DNA of 64,000 nt from Fructilactobacillus cliffordii (GTDB lineage: Bacteria > Bacillota > Bacilli > Lactobacillales > Lactobacillaceae), in assembly GCF_024029355.1 (NCBI RefSeq), contig NZ_CP097117.1:620001-684000 (forward strand). The letters are read 5' to 3'. The notes below the pieces were generated by a model. It saw nothing but the letters and a program-made list of their open reading frames with translations, did not search any database and was not told the DNA's origin. The position numbers and the translations under genes are program-made. Numbering within the stretch: the first letter of the stretch is position 1; the number at the start of each line of letters is the position of its first letter. Of this stretch, positions 38,789 through 45,842 are shown piece after piece.

Positions 38789-39511
38789 GTGCAGCACGTA
38801 ACGTTAGTAACCAAACAACTCCGTTTAGCCATTGATTTAGGGCAAGCCTTTAATGATCATGATTTTTTTGTTGATACCGTTGATGATCCAACCCAAGTGG
38901 CTTCTGTAATGGAACAAAAACAAAGTAGTGGCTTGCTGTGGGATCTCACGGCGTTCCCACTGGACCAATTTGAAACCCAGTTGCGCGAGTTCCGCCACAT
39001 GAACCAGCTTCCCATCATCATTCTGGCTAATTCTCCGAAACTAGCCACCACTATTTTTCAAGCCGGTTTTGACGACTACGTGGTCGCTCCGTGGGACGCA
39101 TTCGAATTGTTAGCCCGGTTTGAGCAAAAGCACCAGCTTTATATGCAACTATCCCAAACTAAGTCCCCACAATCACCAAACCGCCCTAATTTACGTTTTG
39201 ATGACGTCGTGATTGACCGCCAAAAGTACAAGGCTTTTAAACAAAATCAAGACCTGGGTCTCACTCCTAAGGAATTGAAATTGCTATTGTATCTAATCGA
39301 ACATGCTCCCCAAGTTCTGAGCCGGGCTCAGTTACTGGAGGGCGTTTGGGGCGATCAGTATGATATTTCTGAAACATCGCGAATGGTCGACATTCACATC
39401 AGCCACCTTCGCGATAAAATCGAAGCGGATCCTAAGCATCCGGAACACATTAAGACGGTTCGCGGGTTTGGCTACCACTTTGTTGATAATTACCAAATTA
39501 AAAAAAGCTGA
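38789..39511 (+). CDS. Atypical OmpR-family response regulator beside pst
   Basis: A 240-residue protein with a receiver-like domain (1-120) and a C-terminal winged helix (about 140-235; LTPKELKLLLYLIEHAPQVLSRAQLLEGVWG and HISHLRDKIEADPKHPEHI-type recognition helix). The receiver keeps an Asp in LLWDLTAFP, but the N-terminal acidic pair is absent and the conserved Lys of TKPF is replaced in VAPWD, so normal phosphorylation is doubtful. No kinase gene is adjacent. GTG start with GAGGTG at 5 bases. Divergence from pstS and the phased repeats between them make it the likely regulator of the pst operon. Confidence 0.8.
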   Translation: MQHVTLVTKQLRLAIDLGQAFNDHDFFVDTVDDPTQVASVMEQKQSSGLLWDLTAFPLDQFETQLREFRHMNQLPIIILANSPKLATTIFQAGFDDYVVAPWDAFELLARFEQKHQLYMQLSQTKSPQSPNRPNLRFDDVVIDRQKYKAFKQNQDLGLTPKELKLLLYLIEHAPQVLSRAQLLEGVWGDQYDISETSRMVDIHISHLRDKIEADPKHPEHIKTVRGFGYHFVDNYQIKKS

Positions 39512-39523
39512 ACCGATCAGCTC
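39500..39523 (-). terminator. Terminator of the NUDIX gene
   Basis: GAGCTGA pairs with TTCAGCT around TCGG on the minus strand, followed by seven T; it overlaps the ends of both converging genes. Confidence 0.8.
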
Positions 39524-39981
39524 TTCGTTTGCGCTAAATAATCAATAACCGCTTGGGCCATCTTTTCTGATTGGTGGTTAAAAAATGGTGGTAAGTCGGT
39601 CAACGGAAAGTAGCGCAAGTCACTAGTTTCATCTGTTTGATGGTCCAGCAACTGACCACCCGTTTTGCGGACCAGAAAGAAATTAGTGATGCATTGCACC
39701 TCATCGCCATTGGGGTACTTGAAACAATCGCCGTCAAAAACGTGTAAAAGTCGAATGGGTTCCACGTCTAAGCCGGAATCCTCTTTAAATTCTCGCTTTA
39801 AGGTTTCAACGATTCGTTCGCCGTATTCCATGTAACCCCCCGGAAAACACCAATCGTTTTTACCGGTCCGTTCCTGCAGTAGTACCCGATTTTGCTCGTC
39901 TAAAAGTGCGCCACTGGCCGTATTCAAAATTAACGGACGATGTCCAACCAATTCCCGCAGTTCATGAATGTAATCTGCCAT
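39517..39981 (-). CDS. NUDIX hydrolase
   Basis: A 154-residue NUDIX protein that should cleave a nucleoside diphosphate linked to another group. The NUDIX box is GYMEYGERIVETLKREFKED followed by SGL; it fits Gx5Ex7REUxEExGU except that the second Glu of the EE pair is Asp. Preceding FPGG is standard. The substrate is unknown; related small proteins include ADP-ribose and 8-oxo-dGTP hydrolases. AAAGGAGG precedes the ATG. Single gene converging on the regulator gene. Confidence 0.9.
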   Translation of the reverse strand: MADYIHELRELVGHRPLILNTASGALLDEQNRVLLQERTGKNDWCFPGGYMEYGERIVETLKREFKEDSGLDVEPIRLLHVFDGDCFKYPNGDEVQCITNFFLVRKTGGQLLDHQTDETSDLRYFPLTDLPPFFNHQSEKMAQAVIDYLAQTKS

Positions 39982-40127
39982 TATAAAATCCTCCTTTATT
40001 GCTAACGTTGATCTTAATTTAGACCCGTTTCAGCTCAAAAGCAAACACTAATTAGTGAACATTACATTCCATTTTGATTTAAATTGTACGGATAACCAAA
40101 CAATTTAATTTATTTTGCAAAAAAAGG

Positions 40128-40156
40128 TTGTCAAAACCGAACTAAGTTGCTAAAAT
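40128..40156 (+). promoter_or_regulatory. Promoter of the tRNA-Asn pair
   Basis: TTGTCA, 17 bases, TAAAAT. It is about 50 bases before the first tRNA-Asn. Confidence 0.75.
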
Positions 40157-40162
40157 ATAGTT

Positions 40163-40189
40163 ATTCGCTAAGTCAATCAGTTAGCGAAT
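40163..40189 (+). promoter_or_regulatory. Hairpin in the tRNA-Asn leader
   Basis: ATTCGCTAA and TTAGCGAAT form a perfect 9-bp stem with a 9-base loop, starting at the predicted transcription start. No T run follows. Possible processing signal. Confidence 0.6.
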
Positions 40190-40204
40190 TTCATTTTCAC
40201 TCCT

Positions 40205-40278
40205 TGCTGTGTAGTTCAGTTGGTAGAAACACCTGACTGTTAATCAGGATGTCGCTGGTTCGAGCCCAGCCACAGCAG
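40205..40278 (+). tRNA. tRNA-Asn (anticodon GTT), copy 1
   Basis: A 74-base cloverleaf: acceptor TGCTGTG/CACAGCA (7 pairs), anticodon arm CCTGA-CTGTTAA-TCAGG, T-arm GCTGG-TTCGAGC-CCAGC, discriminator G, no CCA encoded. The D-arm reads GTTC...GAAAC with one extra A compared with the GAAC of the common tRNA-Asn layout. Confidence 0.9.
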
Positions 40279-40311
40279 TCCCAGCAGTCGCTGGTTATCA
40301 TTTTCACTTCT

Positions 40312-40385
40312 TGGCGTGTAGTTCAGTTGGTAGAAACACCTGACTGTTAATCAGGATGTCGCTGGTTCGAGCCCAGCCACGTCAG
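40312..40385 (+). tRNA. tRNA-Asn (anticodon GTT), copy 2
   Basis: Identical to copy 1 in D-, anticodon, variable and T-arms. The acceptor stem differs: TGGCGTG/CACGTCA, seven pairs with one G-U wobble. It lies exactly 107 bp after copy 1, and the flank CATTTTCACT is repeated too, so the pair arose by tandem duplication. It keeps the extra A in the D-arm. Confidence 0.88.
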
Positions 40386-40395
40386 TATCTTTTTC

Positions 40396-40424
40396 AAAGT
40401 CCTTCCCGTGGGAGGGCTTTTTGT
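40396..40424 (+). terminator. Terminator of the tRNA-Asn pair
   Basis: AAGTCCTTCCC pairs with GGGAGGGCTT with a 2-base gap in the loop, followed by T. Confidence 0.75.
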
Positions 40425-40443
40425 TTATTCTAATTTCATAACT

Positions 40444-40480
40444 AAAAAGACATGCAACTAGATTAGCTGCAGGTCTTTTG
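40444..40480 (-). terminator. Terminator of the ABC exporter operon
   Basis: AAAGACCTGCA pairs with TGCATGTCTTT on the minus strand with a 10-base loop, followed by T. Confidence 0.7.
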
Positions 40481-40484
40481 CTTT

Positions 40485-41159
40485 TTAACGTTGTTTGGTT
40501 AAGTTGCCATCCACCAGTTCATAAATGTGATCCGCATAATCGTGCATTCGCTCATCGTGGGTCACAACCACGACCGCCCGACCTTGCTGTTTGGCCGCGG
40601 AAGCCAATAATTCACAAACTTTATAAACTCGTTTTTCGTCCAATGAGGCCGTTGGCTCATCGGCTAAAATTACAGCTGGTTGCGTGTACAGTCCTCGGGC
40701 AATCGCCACCCGCTGACTTTGTCCCCCCGACAGTTCAGCTGGGTATTGCTGCAACAGTTGACTAACATCCAGGGTTTGGAGGAGCTGGTCAAACTGTTCT
40801 CCAGCCAAATTCCCCGTGGGTTTTACCTGGTCAACCAATTGGAACTGAGCGTTAACCGTTAGAAACGGAACCAACGTATGAGCCTGTAAAATGAAGCCAA
40901 TTTTTTCTAATCGAAAATGATCCTGTTCCCGACTGCTGAGTTGGTTAACCTGGGTCCCATCCAGCCAGACTTCTCCGTCATCTGGATTCCGGAGCGCTCC
41001 CATAATTGTTAAAAGCGTACTTTTCCCAGATCCAGATGGTCCAGTAATAATCGTAACTTCCCCAGCATTGCTAGTAAAATTCACATTATCTAACACCCGA
41101 TACCGATTTTCTTCCGTGCCAAAACTCTTGGTAATGTTCTTTAATTCAATGCTTGCCAT
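40485..41159 (-). CDS. ABC transporter ATP-binding protein (MacB/LolD-like)
   Basis: A 224-residue ATPase of the MacB/LolD/FtsE group: Walker A GPSGSGKST (about 39-47), Q-loop ILQAHTLVPFLTV, signature LSGGQSQR, Walker B VILADEPTASLD and His VVVTHDERM. It works with the FtsX-like permease encoded 2 bp upstream. It is the last gene of a TetR-permease-ATPase operon. Such pairs export peptides or lipophilic compounds or act in envelope stress; substrate unknown. Confidence 0.9.
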   Translation of the reverse strand: MASIELKNITKSFGTEENRYRVLDNVNFTSNAGEVTIITGPSGSGKSTLLTIMGALRNPDDGEVWLDGTQVNQLSSREQDHFRLEKIGFILQAHTLVPFLTVNAQFQLVDQVKPTGNLAGEQFDQLLQTLDVSQLLQQYPAELSGGQSQRVAIARGLYTQPAVILADEPTASLDEKRVYKVCELLASAAKQQGRAVVVVTHDERMHDYADHIYELVDGNLTKQR

Positions 41160-41161
41160 CG

Positions 41162-42223
41162 TTATCCTCCAATCGCATCCGCTGGATCAATTCGTACAAT
41201 TAACAGGGCTGGTAGTAAGGCTCCCAACATGGAAGTTACCAGTAAGCCAGCTACCGTTCCTAACATAATCGGGAAACTAAAGGCCACTGGAACCGCATTG
41301 GGAAGGACCAGTAAAGTTCCGACGGTCAACAAGAAACCGGCGCCAATTCCAGTTACCACTAAAATAAAGGTTTGCGCCATCGTTGCTTTCACTAACTTGC
41401 CGGCTGGAATTCCTTGGGCCCGTAAAACGGCATAATTTGGTAGTTTTTGCATCGTCAATATGTATAAAAAGACTGCAATAATAATCAGGGAAATAATCAT
41501 CAAGAACCCAATCATCAGGGTAAAGGTCAACGTTTGAGCGGTGTAACCAGGAAGGTTATTAACCACTGTTTTAGTCGAATATGAATGTAATTGGTTACTA
41601 GGAATCTGGAAGTCTGCTTTCTTACTTAGCACGGCACTCCCGGCAAAGCGATTATCGAGATTCCGGAGCGTATGCCAAGTTGGTAATGATCCGTATACAA
41701 CTGGAGCAATGTTAAACTTTGCATTTTTTACAAATCCAACAATTTGGTAACGTTCCTGAGATGAATTAAACTGCAACTTGTCTCCCAGATGATACCCCGC
41801 TTGCTGGAACTTTTGGTCTACCACCACTTGATTTTGATTCCGTGCTTTATGACCGCTGGTTAACCGCAGGTCCTTAGAAACGTACTGGTTCGGATCGATT
41901 CCCATAAATTGGGAAGAAATCTTTTCGTGTTTTCCGGTGGCTACGACCGGCACTGACCCAATCACAGCTTCCTGTTTCGGATTCAAATGGATCTTGTCTA
42001 AATCGCTCTTCATGATTAAGGACTGTCCCACGTTCACGTTGGAATTCTTATTCAAGACAATTCGCGTGGGATTCCAACTTTTAATCGCTTGGGTATTTTG
42101 AGACGCCAGCCCCACCGCTAAGCTGGTTAAAATGAAAATCAAATAACTAATCAAAAGAATCATCGTCATGATTAGTCCATAACGTAGTTTGGAATACTTA
42201 ATTTCCTTGAGTGCTAAAAACAT
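41162..42223 (-). CDS. FtsX/MacB-type ABC transporter permease
   Basis: A 353-residue permease with four membrane helices in the MacB layout: one N-terminal helix (YGLIMTMILLISYLIFILTSL region), a large outside domain of about 200 residues containing VVATGKHEKISSQFMGID, and three C-terminal helices with the FtsX-type stretch LTMQKLPNYAVLRAQGIPAGKL. The C-terminal LPALLIVRIDPADAIGG is the family ending. It pairs with the downstream ATPase and would be mechanically coupled, not a classical channel. Confidence 0.88.
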   Translation of the reverse strand: MFLALKEIKYSKLRYGLIMTMILLISYLIFILTSLAVGLASQNTQAIKSWNPTRIVLNKNSNVNVGQSLIMKSDLDKIHLNPKQEAVIGSVPVVATGKHEKISSQFMGIDPNQYVSKDLRLTSGHKARNQNQVVVDQKFQQAGYHLGDKLQFNSSQERYQIVGFVKNAKFNIAPVVYGSLPTWHTLRNLDNRFAGSAVLSKKADFQIPSNQLHSYSTKTVVNNLPGYTAQTLTFTLMIGFLMIISLIIIAVFLYILTMQKLPNYAVLRAQGIPAGKLVKATMAQTFILVVTGIGAGFLLTVGTLLVLPNAVPVAFSFPIMLGTVAGLLVTSMLGALLPALLIVRIDPADAIGG

Positions 42224-42235
42224 GTTGCTCCCTCC

Positions 42236-42742
42236 TTAGTGAAATAATTGTTGTAAAACCCGCTCCAGCCTTTCTAAATACTGGGTTTGCTGGTCAGGAT
42301 TCAAGAGAATCTCTTTAATGCTCTGGTGCACAAGCACCGAACTAGCCCACTCCAATTCCGTCGGCGTCCGCGGCGAGATGTCAGTGGGCAACAAGTACTG
42401 ATTACGTTGGTAATAGAGCCGCATGAACTCGCGGTACTCACTCCGATTACTTTCGGAAACGAATTGTTCCACCATCCGGACGATTTCTGTAACGTCCGTG
42501 GCTGAGGCTCCTTGTTTAAACGGCGCGTGCAAGCTAGACATCACCTGGCCAAACTCATACCGATAAGCATCGGAAATATCATTGAAATACTTATAAAACG
42601 AACCACGCGAAATTTCTGCATCATCAACGATCCGAGCGACCTGCGCCTCTGCAAGGGAATAAGCCGAAAATTCCTTTAGTAAGGCAGTGTTAATCCGTTC
42701 TTTCTTTTCATTAGGTAATTTTTCAAATGTACTAGTGGGCAT
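42236..42742 (-). CDS. TetR family transcriptional regulator
   Basis: A 168-residue regulator. The N-terminal helix-turn-helix (about residues 10-55) contains INTALLKEFSAY and VARIVDDAEISRGSFYKYFND, the TetR recognition helix; the C-terminal helical ligand domain is divergent. First gene of the operon that encodes the ABC exporter. A palindrome inside the operon promoter indicates autorepression relieved by a compound the exporter handles (inference). Confidence 0.88.
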   Translation of the reverse strand: MPTSTFEKLPNEKKERINTALLKEFSAYSLAEAQVARIVDDAEISRGSFYKYFNDISDAYRYEFGQVMSSLHAPFKQGASATDVTEIVRMVEQFVSESNRSEYREFMRLYYQRNQYLLPTDISPRTPTELEWASSVLVHQSIKEILLNPDQQTQYLERLERVLQQLFH

Positions 42743-42778
42743 TTTTGTTTCCTCCCTTTGCTAACTTTATTTACAAAT

Positions 42779-42807
42779 AATTTACCACGGTAGTGACACC
42801 GTGTCAA
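42779..42807 (-). promoter_or_regulatory. TetR operon promoter with operator palindrome
   Basis: On the minus strand TTGACA-17-TAAATT. The spacer holds CACGGT-gtcact-ACCGTG (42786-42803), an 18-bp inverted repeat overlapping the -35 edge, suited to a TetR dimer. Confidence 0.8.
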
Positions 42808-42821
42808 CATTTTTGCAAAAT

Positions 42822-42855
42822 AAAAACCAGATTGCTAATTTCAACCTGATTTTTA
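42822..42855 (-). terminator. Terminator of the NAD(P)-binding protein operon
   Basis: AATCAGGTT pairs with AATCTGGTT via wobbles around a 9-base loop, ending in T on the minus strand; it overlaps the stop codon. Confidence 0.6.
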
Positions 42856-43494
42856 GTAAAATGTGGGTTTGTCGTACTGATCCGAACCGGGTTCGTAAAT
42901 CCCAATCGAAGCGCGTTGATATTCCTGGGCACCACTCTTAATCAGTTCAGTTAAGAAGTTGGCAACAGCCGTCCGGGTTACCTGTACTCCGGGTTGGGGT
43001 TTCCCCGGTTCCGTAATCACGTAGTCCTTTTTCCGAGGATCGTTGTAGAGCCATGTCATCCGCAGATAGGTGTAGTCCAAATCACTATTTTCAATTGCAT
43101 GGAATCCGTCAACCACGGCGGCTAACAAGTCCCCGCCCATGCGGAGATTCCATTCTCCAAACTTACCAGGAACTTCATTTTCGACACCAATCGCCCCGGT
43201 CACGATTAACCGACTTACTCCAGCTTGATCCATCGCTTTAATCACACTGTCAGCCATGCGTTCATCTGGTGAAGTGGCCAACAAGACAAGATCCTCCCCT
43301 CGCAGAGTAGCCGCTAATCCATTAACATCGTTAACGTCTAAATCCACTAAATTTTCTCGTTCGGCATCAGTAATCGTCAACCGGGAATCTGCTTCCCGGG
43401 CCACTAAGGTTAATTGATCGTCAGTTTCTGTCATCAAGTTCTTGGTTACCAGTTCCGCAATCTGTCCGGCAGCCGCTAAAATTGTTACTCGCAT
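42853..43494 (-). CDS. NAD(P)H-binding SDR-like protein
   Basis: A 213-residue Rossmann protein of the NAD(P)-binding atypical SDR (NmrA/YwnB-like) type. The N-terminal strand-loop is TILAAAGQIAELV, where the usual GxxGxxG has become AAAGQIA, so cofactor binding may be altered; LVLLATSPDERM and SRLIVTGAIGVENE follow the fold. The catalytic YxxxK of classical SDRs is not visible. GGGGGA precedes the ATG. It resembles the protein at 48417 in fold only. Function unknown. Confidence 0.75.
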   Translation of the reverse strand: MRVTILAAAGQIAELVTKNLMTETDDQLTLVAREADSRLTITDAERENLVDLDVNDVNGLAATLRGEDLVLLATSPDERMADSVIKAMDQAGVSRLIVTGAIGVENEVPGKFGEWNLRMGGDLLAAVVDGFHAIENSDLDYTYLRMTWLYNDPRKKDYVITEPGKPQPGVQVTRTAVANFLTELIKSGAQEYQRASIGIYEPGSDQYDKPTFY

Positions 43495-43508
43495 TAGATA
43501 ATCCCCCT

Positions 43509-43916
43509 TTAATATGCCAGCGTGCGGTCTGGATCATTAAGAACTTCAAACTGCCGCTGGTTCAAGTCAATGGTACCACTTCCTAAGATTGGTACTCCAC
43601 TAATTTTAGCTAACTTGTAGTTGGCATAGACGACTACCTGCAACTGCAAATTATGCTTACGTTGGTGAATCACGTAGCGGTAGTTTTCCTGGGCATCTTT
43701 GGGAACTGGCACATGCTTAACGGAATGATACTTATTATCCGCTAACTGCCGCAGTTTCCCCAACTTGTTAGTATGTTTCAATAAGTGCCCCTTGGCATCA
43801 TAAACCTTTACGTAGTCATGACCCTGAGCGGTGAAGGAAAAATTCCGACAACCGACCAACGTTACTACCAATAAACAGCTCACGATGAGCAGGAGCCATC
43901 TCCTAGTTTGTTTCAC
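43509..43916 (-). CDS. Small predicted lipoprotein
   Basis: A 135-residue protein with a basic N-terminus, hydrophobic stretch LLLIVSCLLVV and lipobox VTLVGC (Cys about residue 23), so a membrane-attached exported lipoprotein. The mature part (TAQGHDYVKVYDAKGHLLKHTNK...) is a short beta-rich basic domain without a recognised family; it looks like YxeA-type small proteins. GTG start with GAGGAGG at 6 bases. It is 14 bp upstream of the NAD(P)-binding protein gene. Confidence 0.7.
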   Translation of the reverse strand: MKQTRRWLLLIVSCLLVVTLVGCRNFSFTAQGHDYVKVYDAKGHLLKHTNKLGKLRQLADNKYHSVKHVPVPKDAQENYRYVIHQRKHNLQLQVVVYANYKLAKISGVPILGSGTIDLNQRQFEVLNDPDRTLAY

Positions 43917-44052
43917 GTTCTGCCTCCTCGTAAGCTTAAATTTAATTCAATTATAGCTGATTCTGATTTAGAAAGGATCAAAAATTAGTATTTTTCGTCA
44001 TTAGTTTATGGTATTTTAGGACTAACCTAATTATATTTTTAAAGGAGAGCTT

Positions 44053-44295
44053 ATGCCCATTTTTTCCAATGCATCTCATTACGAAAAGCTAAAACCCGGA
44101 TTAGCCCAACGAGATGGTCACAAACACGTAATCGCCTTTAAACTAAGTGGCTTTAATTTTTTCTTTGACAAGGATACCAATCAGATCATTGAAGAAGTCA
44201 TGAGTGGCATGCAATACGACGGTTACGAAATTCTGGATACCAACGTTGCTAGCCTGAATTACTATAAATGCCTCATGACGATTACTTATCAATAA
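44053..44295 (+). CDS. Hypothetical small protein
   Basis: An 80-residue soluble protein, not recognised. It has aromatic-rich FKLSGFNFFFDKDTNQ, an acidic central helix (QIIEEVMSGMQYDGYEI) and a C-terminal beta strand (NYYKCLMTITYQ) that could form a small alpha/beta fold. AAAGGAG stands 6 bases before the ATG and a terminator follows, so it is a genuine monocistronic gene. Confidence 0.7.
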   Translation: MPIFSNASHYEKLKPGLAQRDGHKHVIAFKLSGFNFFFDKDTNQIIEEVMSGMQYDGYEILDTNVASLNYYKCLMTITYQ

Positions 44296-44300
44296 AAGTA

Positions 44301-44343
44301 AAAAAGGTAGCTATCTGCAAAAATTTGCAATAGTTACCTTTTT
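44301..44343. terminator. Bidirectional terminator
   Basis: AAAAAGGTAGCTAT pairs with ATAGTTACCTTTTT (one mismatch/wobble) over an inner TGCAAA/TTTGCA stem. It lies between converging genes. Confidence 0.85.
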
Positions 44344-45145
44344 AATTATTTATTAATTTTAAATAATCATCAAAGCTGTCTGTATTAATCAAAGTATTTG
44401 CCATTGTATCTAATTCATCAATTATCTTATCTCTTGTAAAATTTATATAATTAGGTCCAGCATTTCGATAATCTTTATATCTAATATTATTCATATAGAC
44501 AATTAATTCTTTTCTTGATAAGTTTTTAGAACTTCGATCTTTAATCTCCAAAAATTCATGTGAATAATTTAATGAATCTAAATAATACTTTTTTAATCTT
44601 TGAAGTCTTTGTTTTTGGTACTCTTTTTCATCTTCAATTAATTTATCGTAATCAGTTTCAATTTCGAACCCAGCACGTCCCCATATTTCTTTTACAATTT
44701 CCAAATTATCATTAACTAATTTAGCTTTAATCTGATAATACTGCCGATTAAATTTATAATGCAAAATAGCATCTTTTAAAAATCTAGATTGAAGTACAAA
44801 AAAACCTAATCCTAGAACTGCCCCATCAGGATCAAATTCTTCATGAATCACAGCATGTAGCAATGAATGCTCAATAAAGTTTGCATATACTAGATTTTTC
44901 CCCAGCTGATATTCCCATGGATTATTTAAAGCTTGGATTTTATTATTTAGCAATATTACCTTACATTCCATAATATGATGGATATCTAATCCTTCATTTC
45001 CTCTTTTAATTCTTTTATTAATAGACTTACAATTCGATTTAATAAAATACGATTCATTAATGTCTCCATACTTATTTTTCAAAAATTCAATCAATTGATT
45101 ATAATCATAATTTTTTATTTGTTGATACTCTTCACTAAAATTCAT
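44342..45145 (-). CDS. AT-rich HNH-like protein of unknown role
   Basis: A 267-residue protein, not assigned to a known family. Residues about 54-97 show a spaced His/Asn pattern like HNH nucleases: DIHHIMECK, NPWEYQLGKNLV and IEHSLLH. The rest is helical and charged (EKEYQKQRLQRLKKYYLDSL). The gene is clearly more AT-rich than its neighbours, which suggests horizontal acquisition. The ATG at 45145 follows AGGTGA at 5 bases; upstream in-frame codons run into the lemA terminator. There is no obvious promoter in the 16 bases after that terminator. A toxin, restriction or phage-defence nuclease is possible but unproven. Confidence 0.55.
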   Translation of the reverse strand: MNFSEEYQQIKNYDYNQLIEFLKNKYGDINESYFIKSNCKSINKRIKRGNEGLDIHHIMECKVILLNNKIQALNNPWEYQLGKNLVYANFIEHSLLHAVIHEEFDPDGAVLGLGFFVLQSRFLKDAILHYKFNRQYYQIKAKLVNDNLEIVKEIWGRAGFEIETDYDKLIEDEKEYQKQRLQRLKKYYLDSLNYSHEFLEIKDRSSKNLSRKELIVYMNNIRYKDYRNAGPNYINFTRDKIIDELDTMANTLINTDSFDDYLKLINN

Positions 45146-45161
45146 ATAAATCACCTGACGT

Positions 45162-45189
45162 AAAAAAGCAGTCGCCAATGACTGCTTTT
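45162..45189 (-). terminator. Terminator of lemA
   Basis: AAAGCAGTC pairs with GACTGCTTT around ATTGGC-like loop, followed by T on the minus strand, immediately before the HNH-like gene. Confidence 0.85.
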
Positions 45190-45192
45190 CGC

Positions 45193-45777
45193 TTATTTAT
45201 CCGTATTTAAATTAATCTTGGGCGCCTTTTGCGCACTCGGATCGGCCTTAAACTCATCGTACGGCTTGAGTCCCTTCATGTTCGCAATCACATTGCCAGG
45301 AAATACCGCAATCTTAGTGTTGTAGGCAGTGACATCCTGGTTGTAGTCGCGCCGTGCTTGACTAACCCGGTTTTCACTACCCTCAATCTGGGTCATCAAC
45401 TCCGAAACCTGGTTGGAACTCGCCAAGGTCGGATAATTTTCCTGAACCGCGTTTAACAAGACGTTCGTTTGCTTGTCCATGTTTTGCACGGCCTGGTTCT
45501 TGTCTTTCAGGTTTTTCGCATTCGCATATTGATTCCGGGAAGCAGCAATTTCGCCAAAAATCTTTTGCTCGTTTTTCATGGAACCTTGTAACGTGCTCAC
45601 TAATTGCGGGGTTAAATCAGCCCGCCGTTGAAGTTGCACTTCCAGGTTTCCTTGATCCTGCTTAATCTGCTGCTGGCTGCGGACAAAGCCATTACTGGTT
45701 GAAATTAGCCATCCACCCAAGATTACCACGACTACAACGATAATCCCCGTAATCACGTATCCTTTTTTCAGTTTCAT
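45193..45777 (-). CDS. lemA: LemA family protein
   Basis: A 194-residue protein with an N-terminal membrane helix (GYVITGIIVVVVVILGGWLI, about 5-24) and a helical bundle outside or in the cytoplasm. LemA hallmarks are QRRADLTPQLVSTLQG, ASRNQYANAKNL, ENYPTLASSNQVSELMTQIEGSENRVSQARRDYN (cited in parts) and the ending FPGNVIANMKGLKPYDEF. The ATG at 45777 follows GGAGG at 7 bases; a longer frame upstream overlaps the TPM gene. LemA and TPM proteins are regularly paired; function uncertain, linked to membrane protein quality or stress. Confidence 0.9.
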   Translation of the reverse strand: MKLKKGYVITGIIVVVVVILGGWLISTSNGFVRSQQQIKQDQGNLEVQLQRRADLTPQLVSTLQGSMKNEQKIFGEIAASRNQYANAKNLKDKNQAVQNMDKQTNVLLNAVQENYPTLASSNQVSELMTQIEGSENRVSQARRDYNQDVTAYNTKIAVFPGNVIANMKGLKPYDEFKADPSAQKAPKINLNTDK

Positions 45778-45842
45778 GTTGTTTCCTCCATGTCTAAAGT
45801 TCGGCATTCCTATTTCCACATTATACCGGCTTTGCGGTTGGG

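Noticed and set aside
43905-43922. A half match to the ParB binding site parS (TGTTTCACGT)
   Set aside because: The second half does not continue the palindrome, and it lies at the start of a lipoprotein gene; parS should be a 16-bp inverted repeat.
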